From: Flavobacteriaceae bacterium UBA4022 | GTDB lineage: Bacteria > Bacteroidota > Bacteroidia > Flavobacteriales > Flavobacteriaceae | DNA: 36,261 bases | Direction: 5' to 3' | Assembly: GCA_002384055.1 (NCBI GenBank) | Contig: DGAU01000025.1 | Coordinates: 3,629 to 39,889 of the forward strand | Shown here: positions 1 through 7,735 of the stretch, piece after piece | How the letters are laid out: each line of letters begins with the position of its first letter | Position numbering within the stretch: the stretch's first letter is position 1 | Notes under the pieces: generated by a model | Database searches by the model: none | The model's input: only the letters and a program-made list of their open reading frames with translations | Told to the model about the DNA's origin: nothing | Program-made: the position numbers and the translations under genes

Positions 1-531
1 GGGTTCAGCCTGTGTCGCGAGCGGCTCAGAAAGTGTTCCGGCCGGACTTGCTTTGGCTTCGGATTCATCCGATTTTTTTGCCAACGATAGCACAACGACC
101 TCTTCTTGCCGCACCCCAAGGATCTCAATGCTTTCAAACGCCATTCTAATGGCCTGTGAATAGACCTTGTCGAACTGTTTTAACTTGCTTCTACCGGTTT
201 TTGTCTGATAATATAATATCCCATCACAATCGACCAGTTTGATAGTGACTTCAGTCCAAATAAATCCAGGTTCATGATCTAAGCGCACATAAAGACCATC
301 ACAACGACGTACGTCTGGCAATTCATTTGTAAAAAAGGCATGAAAGCCATGTTTGTTAAATAAGAATTTCAAAAGGGAATTCAATTGGTATTGATCGGGT
401 TCAAACTGAAAATCGAATCGATCGGGAACCACCAAATAATCAAATGCACTCAGACGATCGACCTGTGCATGCCCACCCTTAGGGAAGACTAATAGCATGA
501 GAAAACAGATAAGGACCAACTTTATTTTCAT
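1..531 (-). CDS. Secreted hypothetical protein, 3' end cut by window edge
   Basis: I do not recognise a named family. The frame is open from an ATG at 531-529 to the window edge, giving 177 residues without a stop. The first about 23 residues form a signal peptide (MKIKLVLICFLMLLVF, then a small-residue site ending HAQ), so the product is exported. The body is mixed alpha/beta-like with two cysteines (in RRCDG and VDCDG), and the visible end is rich in S, E, A and K, suggesting a flexible linker. The ATG overlaps the stop of the DUF5723 gene in an ATGA arrangement, so the two are probably translationally coupled and co-transcribed from the radC promoter far upstream. An envelope role is inferred only from the export signal and its neighbours. 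Confidence 0.75.
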   Translation of the reverse strand, partial: MKIKLVLICFLMLLVFPKGGHAQVDRLSAFDYLVVPDRFDFQFEPDQYQLNSLLKFLFNKHGFHAFFTNELPDVRRCDGLYVRLDHEPGFIWTEVTIKLVDCDGILYYQTKTGRSKLKQFDKVYSQAIRMAFESIEILGVRQEEVVVLSLAKKSDESEAKASPAGTLSEPLATQAEP

Positions 532-1943
532 TTCTCTAAAAATTTAAAATTCAAACCAAATTGGACCGATAGACCCCTTGCCTTGGCCAAGTTACCATAT
601 TTAAGTGCATGATCACCGGCAAGGTAAATATTAAAATTGCCGAAATCACCGACTACGCCTAGTCCGATATTAGTTGCCGACAGGGCGTCGATGGTATAGG
701 TCGATTTTATCAGCAAAAACCGATAGAGCCTTCTCAAATAAAATACCGTGGCCGCCATCTGTATGCCTTTAGGGCGTTTGATGGCAAAGTATTGAAAGCC
801 GACCTCACTCTCTAAGGTAAAGGGCTTGCCTTTTTTGGTGCAATTACAAGCTGGTGATCCGGGCGCTGCTGGGCCAAAACCATAGGATATACCGGCATTA
901 AATTTTACAGGACGCCATTGCGTATAGGCGCTATAAAGCGTGTCAATAGGCACCGCTGCCTCAAGTTCATTCTCAAAGATGGCATAATAAGGAGGGGGCG
1001 ATTGACCGGAAGACAGTACTGGAAAATCTAATTCAATACCTTCAATCAACTTATTCCCAACAGCCTGATAAGTCTTCACATCGCTTGCGTGAAAAATCGC
1101 TCCAAGATCCTGTAAACTCGCACTAACTTTTAACTGATCATCGAAAGTATAGGTCGCACCAACATCTATGCCAAGACCCAAGTTACCCCCCAACAAACTG
1201 CTGCTGATTAAATCAGCCTGAGTAAAGCCGTCGTCGAAGCGCGACAAACCAGAAGTTTGTATGCTCACCTCGGCCCGACTCAATTTTTGCGCATAATAAT
1301 TATCACTATCTCCTGCCGAGAGACTTGTGGTGAAACTTCCCTTATTATTAAGGCTACTGACACTCAAAATACTATTATATATTTTGACGCGTGCACCAAC
1401 TGTCCAATGACGGCCTATACTTTGATTGACGCCAAAATGAAATACGCTCAAGGCATCCATGCGCGCATTAATGTGATCGAATTTAAAAGGATAATCGAGA
1501 TAGTCTGCATTTCCATTCCAAGCCAAGGTAAACCAGTCCTTTGGAAAATAGGTAATCATGTCCAATTCTTGATAAATACCTCCACTATAATAGCGTTTGC
1601 GCCCTGATCGCCAGCCAAAATTGAGCAATTCCAATTGTTGGGTAAGTGTGAAAAAATCGCGGTCATTGAGACTGTTCAAAACAGAAGAGATATTCTGGGT
1701 AATATCCCCATCTTGTTTGCCCACCACATCGTATAATGAAACGCCCGAAGAGCCCACGTTAAGGTGAAAACCAGAGGCCAGAGGCACCCCAATGTGCGCG
1801 TCTTGCATGAGCGTTGCTCCTGGGTTGATCATCAAACTTTGAGGCACCTCATCCAACCCAAACAACATGGGTTTGTTCTGGGCTGAGACCGTCGCTACCA
1901 GCATCAATAATAATCCTATGGGCCAAAGATCAACGCGTCTCAT
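528..1943 (-). CDS. DUF5723-like outer-membrane beta-barrel protein
   Basis: The 471-residue product starts with a signal peptide (about residues 1-21, ending VSAQ). The rest consists of alternating short amphipathic strands with many aromatic and glycine residues, such as GLGIDVGATYTF and GFQYFAIKRP, and ends in the strand-like VQFGLNFKFLEK, a typical outer-membrane barrel terminus. This resembles the DUF5723 family of Bacteroidota, whose function is not established. A CNC motif near residue 366 is unusual in a barrel and could sit in an extracellular loop. Its ATG overlaps the stop of the upstream lipoprotein gene by ATGA, and its own stop overlaps the next start the same way. The three therefore look like one coupled envelope unit. 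The barrel assignment is inferred from composition. Confidence 0.8.
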   Translation of the reverse strand: MRRVDLWPIGLLLMLVATVSAQNKPMLFGLDEVPQSLMINPGATLMQDAHIGVPLASGFHLNVGSSGVSLYDVVGKQDGDITQNISSVLNSLNDRDFFTLTQQLELLNFGWRSGRKRYYSGGIYQELDMITYFPKDWFTLAWNGNADYLDYPFKFDHINARMDALSVFHFGVNQSIGRHWTVGARVKIYNSILSVSSLNNKGSFTTSLSAGDSDNYYAQKLSRAEVSIQTSGLSRFDDGFTQADLISSSLLGGNLGLGIDVGATYTFDDQLKVSASLQDLGAIFHASDVKTYQAVGNKLIEGIELDFPVLSSGQSPPPYYAIFENELEAAVPIDTLYSAYTQWRPVKFNAGISYGFGPAAPGSPACNCTKKGKPFTLESEVGFQYFAIKRPKGIQMAATVFYLRRLYRFLLIKSTYTIDALSATNIGLGVVGDFGNFNIYLAGDHALKYGNLAKARGLSVQFGLNFKFLEK

Positions 1944-2488
1944 TGCCCATCTATTTCAAAATAAAACGTTGCCTTTGACCGCATCTTCAGCGATCCATCT
2001 GTTGGCAGTTGCCCCATGGGGTCAATGGACACAGCTATCTTGTTAGCCTGCGTTATTTGATAAATCTCGGGCACATCAATTTCATCGATAACGACATGTG
2101 TCTGGGGATTGCCAATACTCCCGGCAGGAACCAGGATATCAAGCGCATACATAACACTGCTTGCACCGCTTTTGAAACTTATCGTGGCCTGATAGTCAAT
2201 GGATGTTGTATTCTCAAATTCATATAAAAAGTCAGCCTTAAGTATTCCCTCCTGCGTATCTGAATCATCCAAAAATGGAATGTCTGTGACGTCACTCAAC
2301 ACAGGTCGGGCAATGCCCGTAGCAGGATCTATAAATTCATTAGAATTTATTTCAAAAAACAACAAATTGACTTCAATATTTGGGCTCAAGACAACCTCTT
2401 GAAGCTGGTCAAAGTCCGTATCCTTGACACATGAAAAAAGCAATGATAAGAGTAATACCGGTAGTATATACCTTAGAAAATTTTTCAT
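1940..2488 (-). CDS. Hypothetical lipoprotein
   Basis: I chose the ATG at 2488 because it puts a clean lipoprotein signal at the N-terminus: MKNFLRYILPV, then LLLSLLFSC, with the lipobox cysteine at residue 20. The longer frame from 2533 would add 15 non-signal residues. The mature part (about 160 residues) has a beta-sandwich look, with segments such as SIDYQATISFKSG and KATFYFEIDG at the end. I do not recognise a functional family. It starts 41 bases after the HAD hydrolase gene and ends in an ATGA overlap with the DUF5723-like barrel gene, so it may be a partner of that outer-membrane protein. That partnership is inference from coupling alone. Confidence 0.78.
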   Translation of the reverse strand: MKNFLRYILPVLLLSLLFSCVKDTDFDQLQEVVLSPNIEVNLLFFEINSNEFIDPATGIARPVLSDVTDIPFLDDSDTQEGILKADFLYEFENTTSIDYQATISFKSGASSVMYALDILVPAGSIGNPQTHVVIDEIDVPEIYQITQANKIAVSIDPMGQLPTDGSLKMRSKATFYFEIDGQ

Positions 2489-2529
2489 AAAACAATAAAT
2501 AGGTAAATAAAGATGGGGTCCGTATTCTG

Positions 2530-3216
2530 TCACAAATGTAATTTTATTTGCGCTATTTCACTAATTTTTAAGTAGCTACTTGAAACTTGTTCCTTCCAAT
2601 AATCAAAAAAAATGGTCTTCATCCCAACCAATTCTGCCCCTAAGATATCGGCCTCAAAATTATCACCGATCATGACGCTCGCGCCAGGATGAGCCTTGGC
2701 CTTTTCCAAGGCTTTTTGAAAAATAATTGGGTTAGGTTTCTTCAAACCAACTTCTTCAGAGGTTGTTACTGAATCAAAATAGTGAATTAAACCGCTGTTG
2801 CTGAGCTTCAGATGCTGTACCTGATGAAAACCATTGGTGATGATATGTAATCTGTATTTGGATTTCAAGTAATCAAGTGTCGGCAGAACGCCATCAAATA
2901 AATGATTGTTTTTCGGTAACTCTTCAATGTAGGTCTCTGCCATTCGATCCAGTGTCTCATTGTCGTATGGCAACGAAAAAACACTGAAACTATCGGATAA
3001 CCGGCCACGTCTTAGGTCTACTTTGGAGACTTCTTCCTTTCTAAAGCGTTCCCAATAAGCGATATTAATTGGTGAGTAAACGGCCAGAAATTCATCCAGT
3101 GCCAAAGGGACCTCATATAATTCGAAAAGTTTCTTAAAGGCCAATTCTGAATTGCGTTCAAAATCCCACAAGGTGTGGTCTAGATCAAAAAATATGTCTT
3201 TTATTTTATCTTTCAC
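2530..3216 (-). CDS. HAD-superfamily hydrolase, YjjG-like nucleotidase type
   Basis: This 228-residue cytosolic protein has all four HAD motifs. Motif I is FFDLDHT, with nucleophile D11 and acid D13. Motif II is ITNG (T127). The motif III lysine is in GLKKPNP (159-160), and motif IV is GDNFEAD (D185, D190). An alpha-helical cap of about 75 residues follows motif I. Length and the motif I wording (DLDHTLWDF) fit the YjjG/YfnB group, some members of which dephosphorylate pyrimidine nucleotides; the substrate here is not shown. The start is a GTG at 3216-3214, and the gene overlaps the end of the NodB-like gene by 11 bases. No ATG lies close enough to preserve motif I, which supports the GTG. 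Confidence 0.9.
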   Translation of the reverse strand: MKDKIKDIFFDLDHTLWDFERNSELAFKKLFELYEVPLALDEFLAVYSPINIAYWERFRKEEVSKVDLRRGRLSDSFSVFSLPYDNETLDRMAETYIEELPKNNHLFDGVLPTLDYLKSKYRLHIITNGFHQVQHLKLSNSGLIHYFDSVTTSEEVGLKKPNPIIFQKALEKAKAHPGASVMIGDNFEADILGAELVGMKTIFFDYWKEQVSSSYLKISEIAQIKLHL

Positions 3217-4501
3217 GCAACATCAGTTTTTCAGAAAACAGATAACGCCATATTTTATTGTCTACACTGGGTTCAAAATCACGATTTGAAAACATAAACA
3301 TAAAGGTTCCTTTAACCTTTTCAACCGTTCTAAACAAAGCCATTACGGCGCCTTCAATATCCGAGGCTTTACCATAATTCAGGGCCAGAGATTTTCCAAC
3401 AACAGGCTGTAATACCAGTGGTGTCTTGACTTCAAAGTCCAAATCATAAAACAAAAACGGGGTACAAGTCCCTGCACGAAATCCCAACTTATTGTAATAA
3501 TACATGGTGTAATCAGAGGCCACTTCGAGCTCGACTAGACTCCTATAGACCTGCGGCAATTGCACCATCTGTCGGTCGTTGAATGTCGCTGACAAGGGGC
3601 GATGGGTCAGTTCCTCCATTTGTTGTTTCTCACTCTTAATCTGGTTCTGATTCAAAAGCCAATGATAGGACAACACCAACCCGACCTCAACGTAATCCGA
3701 GGTCATTTTGATCAGTTGCCTAAAACGTTCTTGTTTGGTATTAAAGTCCTCTCTAAAAGAATAGCCCTCCCCTAGCATGAAAAATAGCGTCAATTTGGAC
3801 CGGTTACCCTTAAGGTTATTGAGCAACCAGTTAAAGGTATCGTAAGGATCTTTGCGTCTGCCTGACAAAACTTGAAAGCGCTGGAGGACCCGGCCAATTT
3901 TTAATTTATAAAGATCGCCCAACAGACCAATACAGGAACGAACCAATCCGCGCTGTAAAAATTCATAAGGGCGTTTGGCCTCTACAATTGAATGGACCTT
4001 AAAGTGTCGTAGCGGCATCATCAATTCAGGATAAGCATTTTGCAAGGTTAAACCAAATTTAACCGCCCATTGGTCCACAACAGGCCATTGCAAAAAATCA
4101 TGCCTAAAGGCCAGGCTCTCTGTAAATGGATATCGTCCCAGATCATCTTTAACGTGAGGTAAATACTCCTCATAACGGCTCAGAAGATAAAACCCTCCGG
4201 CAAAAATATCAAAGGGTAGCTGGCCTCTTTCTGGGGTCGGAAAAATGCCTATGGTCTCCCCCCATGACCGCACAGGAACCTCTATATCCTCGATCCCTTG
4301 AACAAAAAGCAAGTCGTGCGCTTGGACAAAATATTCGCCACCCAAAGGCCGTTTGCCATAGGACATTTTTGGCCCATGATGGGCCAAAAACTCTTCCAAG
4401 TTAGTGGTGAATTTTATCGACAAACCTAATATTCGGGTACAAATGTGCTTGAACACGTAATCGACGCGCGGGGTTAGATTGGAGACAAAAATTAAAAACA
4501 T
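3206..4501 (-). CDS. DUF7033 / NodB-like polysaccharide deacetylase homologue, active site apparently lost
   Basis: The start at 4501 gives MFLIFVSNLTPRVDYVF, matching the usual N-terminus of this flavobacterial family; the longer frame from 4549 runs into radC. The 431-residue product has the conserved N-terminal region (KHICTRILGL, then MSYGKRPLGGEYF) and a C-terminal NodB-type domain with the family signature GFRAGTCTPF at 340-349. From my memory of the family, active homologues carry a DxDN-type motif, an IGxHPSY motif and an RQHFL motif. Here the matching stretches read KVHSIVEAK (168-176), VGLVLSY (273-279) and DRQMV (309-313), so the expected Asp and His ligands are missing. The frame is intact, so this is a degenerate enzyme rather than a pseudogene. 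It starts 4 bases after the radC stop and overlaps the HAD gene by 11 bases. Confidence 0.8.
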   Translation of the reverse strand: MFLIFVSNLTPRVDYVFKHICTRILGLSIKFTTNLEEFLAHHGPKMSYGKRPLGGEYFVQAHDLLFVQGIEDIEVPVRSWGETIGIFPTPERGQLPFDIFAGGFYLLSRYEEYLPHVKDDLGRYPFTESLAFRHDFLQWPVVDQWAVKFGLTLQNAYPELMMPLRHFKVHSIVEAKRPYEFLQRGLVRSCIGLLGDLYKLKIGRVLQRFQVLSGRRKDPYDTFNWLLNNLKGNRSKLTLFFMLGEGYSFREDFNTKQERFRQLIKMTSDYVEVGLVLSYHWLLNQNQIKSEKQQMEELTHRPLSATFNDRQMVQLPQVYRSLVELEVASDYTMYYYNKLGFRAGTCTPFLFYDLDFEVKTPLVLQPVVGKSLALNYGKASDIEGAVMALFRTVEKVKGTFMFMFSNRDFEPSVDNKIWRYLFSEKLMLRER

Positions 4502-4505
4502 GACT

Positions 4506-5159
4506 TTATAGGAGTTGCTGGTCAGCAAAGCTAAAATAAGCTTTTTCACTCACAATAAGATGGTCCAGCACCTTAATATCAAGGTTTCCCGCAGCCTTTA
4601 CCACCCGCTCAGTCATTGACCGATCTGATGCGCTAGGCACTACTTGCCCGCTGGGATGATTGTGCACAAGAATCAATGAGACCGCCCGATAATCGAGCGC
4701 CTTCTTCAGCAACAACCTCACATCCACTATAGTTGCCGTTACCCCACCCTTGCTCAACTGAGAGATTCCAGATAACACCTGGGCTGCATTCAAAAAAAGA
4801 ACCCAGAACTCTTCGTGATTCAAATGGCATAGGGCCGGCTTCATAAAGTCAAAAACGGCCTTACTCGATTCCAATTTATGCACTAAACGTTTTGTCGATT
4901 GTGCACGACGACGGCCGAGCTCAAATGCTGCCAAGATAATCATGGCCTTCGAGCGACCAATCCCTCTAAATTTGGTCAGATCACCAATGGTAAATCGTTC
5001 TAGCGCGGACAGGTTGTGGCCAACACTGGCTAAAATTTGTGCTCCGATCAATTCTGCGGTCCAGTGGGGGGTGCGCCCTCGAATCAATAAGGCTAATAGT
5101 TCTGAGGTGGATAGCGATTCGAATCCCTCCATCCATAAGCCATCATTTGGTCTAATCAT
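4506..5159 (-). CDS. radC: RadC family JAB1/MPN-domain protein
   Basis: The 217-residue protein has the RadC layout. An N-terminal segment related to the RPRE...LS..ELLA consensus (RPNDGL, LSTSELLALL) is followed by a helix-hairpin-helix (FRGIGRSKA, 64-72) and a C-terminal MPN/JAMM domain. The metal motif is VHNHPSG with H166 and H168, plus D179 in PSASD, and the upstream glutamate lies in HEEF (115-118). All ligands are present, so the metal site should be intact. Its cellular role is unclear; the old link to DNA repair is doubtful in other bacteria. It is the first gene of a minus-strand unit, with a -7 box at 5203-5210. The ATG at 5159 sits just before the first conserved residues, so there is little doubt about the start. 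Confidence 0.93.
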   Translation of the reverse strand: MIRPNDGLWMEGFESLSTSELLALLIRGRTPHWTAELIGAQILASVGHNLSALERFTIGDLTKFRGIGRSKAMIILAAFELGRRRAQSTKRLVHKLESSKAVFDFMKPALCHLNHEEFWVLFLNAAQVLSGISQLSKGGVTATIVDVRLLLKKALDYRAVSLILVHNHPSGQVVPSASDRSMTERVVKAAGNLDIKVLDHLIVSEKAYFSFADQQLL

Positions 5160-5202
5160 TTCTGCGGTTGTTTATTGAAAGCTGAGGAGCTAAACCACAA
5201 AA

Positions 5203-5210
5203 CAAATATA
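5203..5210 (-). promoter_or_regulatory. Candidate -7 promoter box for radC
   Basis: On the minus strand this reads TATATTTG, a perfect match to the Bacteroidota -7 consensus TAnnTTTG, in the 106-base gap between mpl and radC. It would give a leader of about 38-40 bases. No convincing -33 TTG is seen 17-23 bases upstream. Confidence 0.55.
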
Positions 5211-5265
5211 AAAATTCAGTCCGGGCGGTCTCTTTTATAAAAGGAACGCTAACGATTTACAAATA

Positions 5266-6618
5266 TCACCCTTCGCCCGCCAATTTTTCCAAATCCAATC
5301 CACCATAATTACCACTGCTCATGAGCAAGAACACGCTTTGATCGCGGTCGATAGTATCGAAATAAGTCACGAGCTGGTTTGTCTCAGTTATCACCACCAG
5401 ATCATCTCGGCCAAAGGCCTTGACAATGGCCTCGGGGGCAATTACCGGGCGGTTCTTGAGGGCCAAAGCCTCGGGGGTGTAAAATACCACAGCAATATCC
5501 GCGGACGCCAAAGCGCCTTTATATTGACCAATAAATTCTGCGTTGAGGCTACTGTAGGTGTGCAATTCCAAACAAGCCAACAAGGTATGGTCGGGGTATT
5601 GCCTTTTGACGGCCTGGGTCGTGGCCGAAACTTTACTCGGGGCATGCGCGAAATCCTTAAACAACTTAAATCCATCGCGGTCAGCCAATTTTTCGAGACG
5701 CTTACTGGCGCCCTTAAAAGAAACAATAGCTTCATAGAAATCCTCAGCATCAACACCCATAAGTTGGCAGATCCATCGCGCGCCTTCTAAGTTACTCAAG
5801 TTGTGTTGTCCAAAAACGGATACAGGCATGGGGCCCTCTGGCGTATCTAATAGTGTTTCCCCTTGATCAATCCTATGGGGCGCAACCCCATACGGATACT
5901 TTTTAACAGGATGCTCTGTGGTCTCCACAAGTGCCTTAAGTACTGGATCTTGTTCATTATAAACCAAGGCGCCTCCTGGGGTTATTTGCTTGATAAATAG
6001 TTCAAATTGAAGGCAATAATTTTCAAAGGTGGGAAACACGTTAATGTGATCCCATGCAATGCCACTAAGCAAAGCAATATTGGGTCTATACCAATGAAAT
6101 TTTGGGCGCAAGTCTAAGGCTGAAGACAGGTATTCATCGCCCTCTAACAACATAAAATCGTTGTGATCCGTTAGCTTTACCATAGTGTCAAAACCAGCCA
6201 ACTGAGCGCCCACCATAAAATCTAAATCACGATCATGATCGCCCATGACATGCAAAATCATGGAAGTAATCGTCGTTTTGCCATGTGAGCCACCAATCAC
6301 AACGCGTGTTTTGTCCTGAGACTGTTGGTATAAAAATTCGGGATATGAATAAATTGTGACGCCAAGAGACTGGGCCTTTAAGAGTTCTGGATTATCCCCC
6401 TTGGCGTGCATCCCTAAAATAACAGCGTCTAGATCTGTGGTGATTTTTTCAGGAAACCATCCGAGCTGCTCAGGCAACAACCCCCTCTGTTTGAGACGTG
6501 ACTGAGACGGCTCAAATATGGCGTCATCACTACCTGAAACATGATCGCCCTTGGCCGATAGAGCCAAAGCCAAATTGTGCATGGCGCTTCCACCAATTGC
6601 GATAAAATGGATCTTCAT
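5266..6618 (-). CDS. mpl: UDP-N-acetylmuramate:L-alanyl-gamma-D-glutamyl-meso-diaminopimelate ligase
   Basis: The 450-residue enzyme is a Mur ligase. An N-terminal Rossmann-like UDP-binding domain (HFIAIGGSAMHNLA, 4-17) is followed by the ATP P-loop GSHGKTT (110-116, K114), the central domain (LEGDEY, WDHINVFP) and a C-terminal domain with FAHAPSK. The SAMHNLA wording and the length separate Mpl from MurC, which is longer and has different N-terminal residues. Mpl attaches recycled murein tripeptide to UDP-MurNAc in the cytosol, which implies a meso-DAP peptidoglycan and active wall recycling. It begins 55 bases after the TPR gene, on the same strand, and I see no clear box of its own. The ATG at 6618 starts directly at the first beta strand. 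Confidence 0.93.
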   Translation of the reverse strand: MKIHFIAIGGSAMHNLALALSAKGDHVSGSDDAIFEPSQSRLKQRGLLPEQLGWFPEKITTDLDAVILGMHAKGDNPELLKAQSLGVTIYSYPEFLYQQSQDKTRVVIGGSHGKTTITSMILHVMGDHDRDLDFMVGAQLAGFDTMVKLTDHNDFMLLEGDEYLSSALDLRPKFHWYRPNIALLSGIAWDHINVFPTFENYCLQFELFIKQITPGGALVYNEQDPVLKALVETTEHPVKKYPYGVAPHRIDQGETLLDTPEGPMPVSVFGQHNLSNLEGARWICQLMGVDAEDFYEAIVSFKGASKRLEKLADRDGFKLFKDFAHAPSKVSATTQAVKRQYPDHTLLACLELHTYSSLNAEFIGQYKGALASADIAVVFYTPEALALKNRPVIAPEAIVKAFGRDDLVVITETNQLVTYFDTIDRDQSVFLLMSSGNYGGLDLEKLAGEG

Positions 6619-6673
6619 CAGTTTGCTTTTTTAAAAGAAGTACTATTGAGACCAGACGGATATATGACAGCCA

Positions 6674-7645
6674 TCAAATCCCCTTTAATTTAACAATTAA
6701 ATCCTTTTCGTCTATAGCCTGTTCGAATTTTGGCCGATAAGTCAATGCCAATTGGATCGCATTATAGGCCTTGTCCACTTCGCCTGTGAGCCGCTGGATC
6801 TGGGCCAAGCGATAATAGCCCCACTCCAGGGGAATACCGTTCTCGCTATGAAACTCTTTAATAAATTTCTGAATCGCCTGTAAACCCTGATCAAATTCAG
6901 CGCCACTCAGCACGGACAATTTTCCAATCTGGTAATCAATTCGGGCATCTTGATGCCGCCCAGACGCCGTGATCGAAACCGCTAGGGCTTCTTTATATCG
7001 CTTCCGATTTTCATAAAATCGTGCCAGTGATTGATAGGTCCAAATAGACTGTCCACGATCTACCGCTCTCCAGTAATATTTTTCAGCCAACGCCCAATCC
7101 TCTTCGTATTCGGCCAGTCGTGCTTTTGCCATAAGCCCATCTACTGGCGATACCTCAGCCAATGTCAAGGCCTGTTCCTGTGCCTTATCGTAACCTCCGC
7201 CCAGAATACTCGGTAATTGCAGGTAAAATTCAATGAGTGCCCATCGGCCTGGAATATGACTGGGGTCAAGTCTTACAGTTTGTTCAAAATGTTCTTGGAT
7301 GTCATCAACATAAGTAATGGCCTTAAATCGATTTACCTGAAGGGCCTTCATTCCTAAAGCTCCTCCATACTTAAAATGGGCATTGGCCGAATCTGCATGA
7401 ACCTCCAATAAGGTGCCATAGCGCTTAAGGGCTTTGTCCCATTGTTTTTGAGCACTATAAATGTCCCCTAATAATTCGTTGACTAGGTAGGCATCCTGAC
7501 CCTGTTGCTCAAGCTGCAACCCCAAACGTTCGGCGCGGACAAATTCGCTTTTAGCCAAGTATTCACGAGCCTGGTCAAGGTCTTTAGATTGTGCCGAAAC
7601 CGTCGCTATGGCGCACCAAAAGAAAAGAAAAATGATTTGACGCAT
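6674..7645 (-). CDS. Secreted TPR-repeat protein
   Basis: The ATG at 7645 gives a signal peptide (MRQIIFLFFWCAIATVSAQ), so I prefer it to the longer frame from 7696. The mature part of about 300 residues is helical, with tetratricopeptide-like repeats. Clear units include LLGDIYSAQKQWDKALKRY, ARLAEYEEDWALAEKYYWRA and a final YYRLAQIQRLTGEVDKAYNA. A glycine-rich SILGGGYDKAQEQA unit lies near the middle. TPR proteins act as protein-binding scaffolds, and this one would work in the periplasm. No partner is visible. It lies between the leucine-rich cargo gene (90-base gap) and mpl (55-base gap) on the same strand, so co-transcription is possible but not demonstrated. It has no catalytic motif I can see. 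Confidence 0.85.
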   Translation of the reverse strand: MRQIIFLFFWCAIATVSAQSKDLDQAREYLAKSEFVRAERLGLQLEQQGQDAYLVNELLGDIYSAQKQWDKALKRYGTLLEVHADSANAHFKYGGALGMKALQVNRFKAITYVDDIQEHFEQTVRLDPSHIPGRWALIEFYLQLPSILGGGYDKAQEQALTLAEVSPVDGLMAKARLAEYEEDWALAEKYYWRAVDRGQSIWTYQSLARFYENRKRYKEALAVSITASGRHQDARIDYQIGKLSVLSGAEFDQGLQAIQKFIKEFHSENGIPLEWGYYRLAQIQRLTGEVDKAYNAIQLALTYRPKFEQAIDEKDLIVKLKGI

Positions 7646-7735
7646 GAGTGCACTATAATTTACTATTGATGGCCCAAGCTTGCCTTTGGCCTGCATGCGA
7701 AACTAAGAAAAATAACAAGGACAATTCCTGAGATT

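Noticed and set aside
1257..1607. A 116-codon plus-strand frame opposite the DUF5723-like gene
   Set aside because: No start context, promoter or family resemblance; the opposite frame has a signal peptide and a coherent barrel.
3206..4501. The NodB-like gene as a pseudogene
   Set aside because: The frame is uninterrupted over 431 codons with conserved flanking motifs; loss is limited to the expected active-site positions.
5232..5243. Palindrome CTTTTATAAAAG between mpl and radC
   Set aside because: It is short and AT-rich, has no loop for a hairpin and no T tract; expected by chance in such DNA.
5338..5790. A 150-codon plus-strand frame antisense to mpl
   Set aside because: It is covered by the conserved C-terminal domain of mpl and shows no protein family features.
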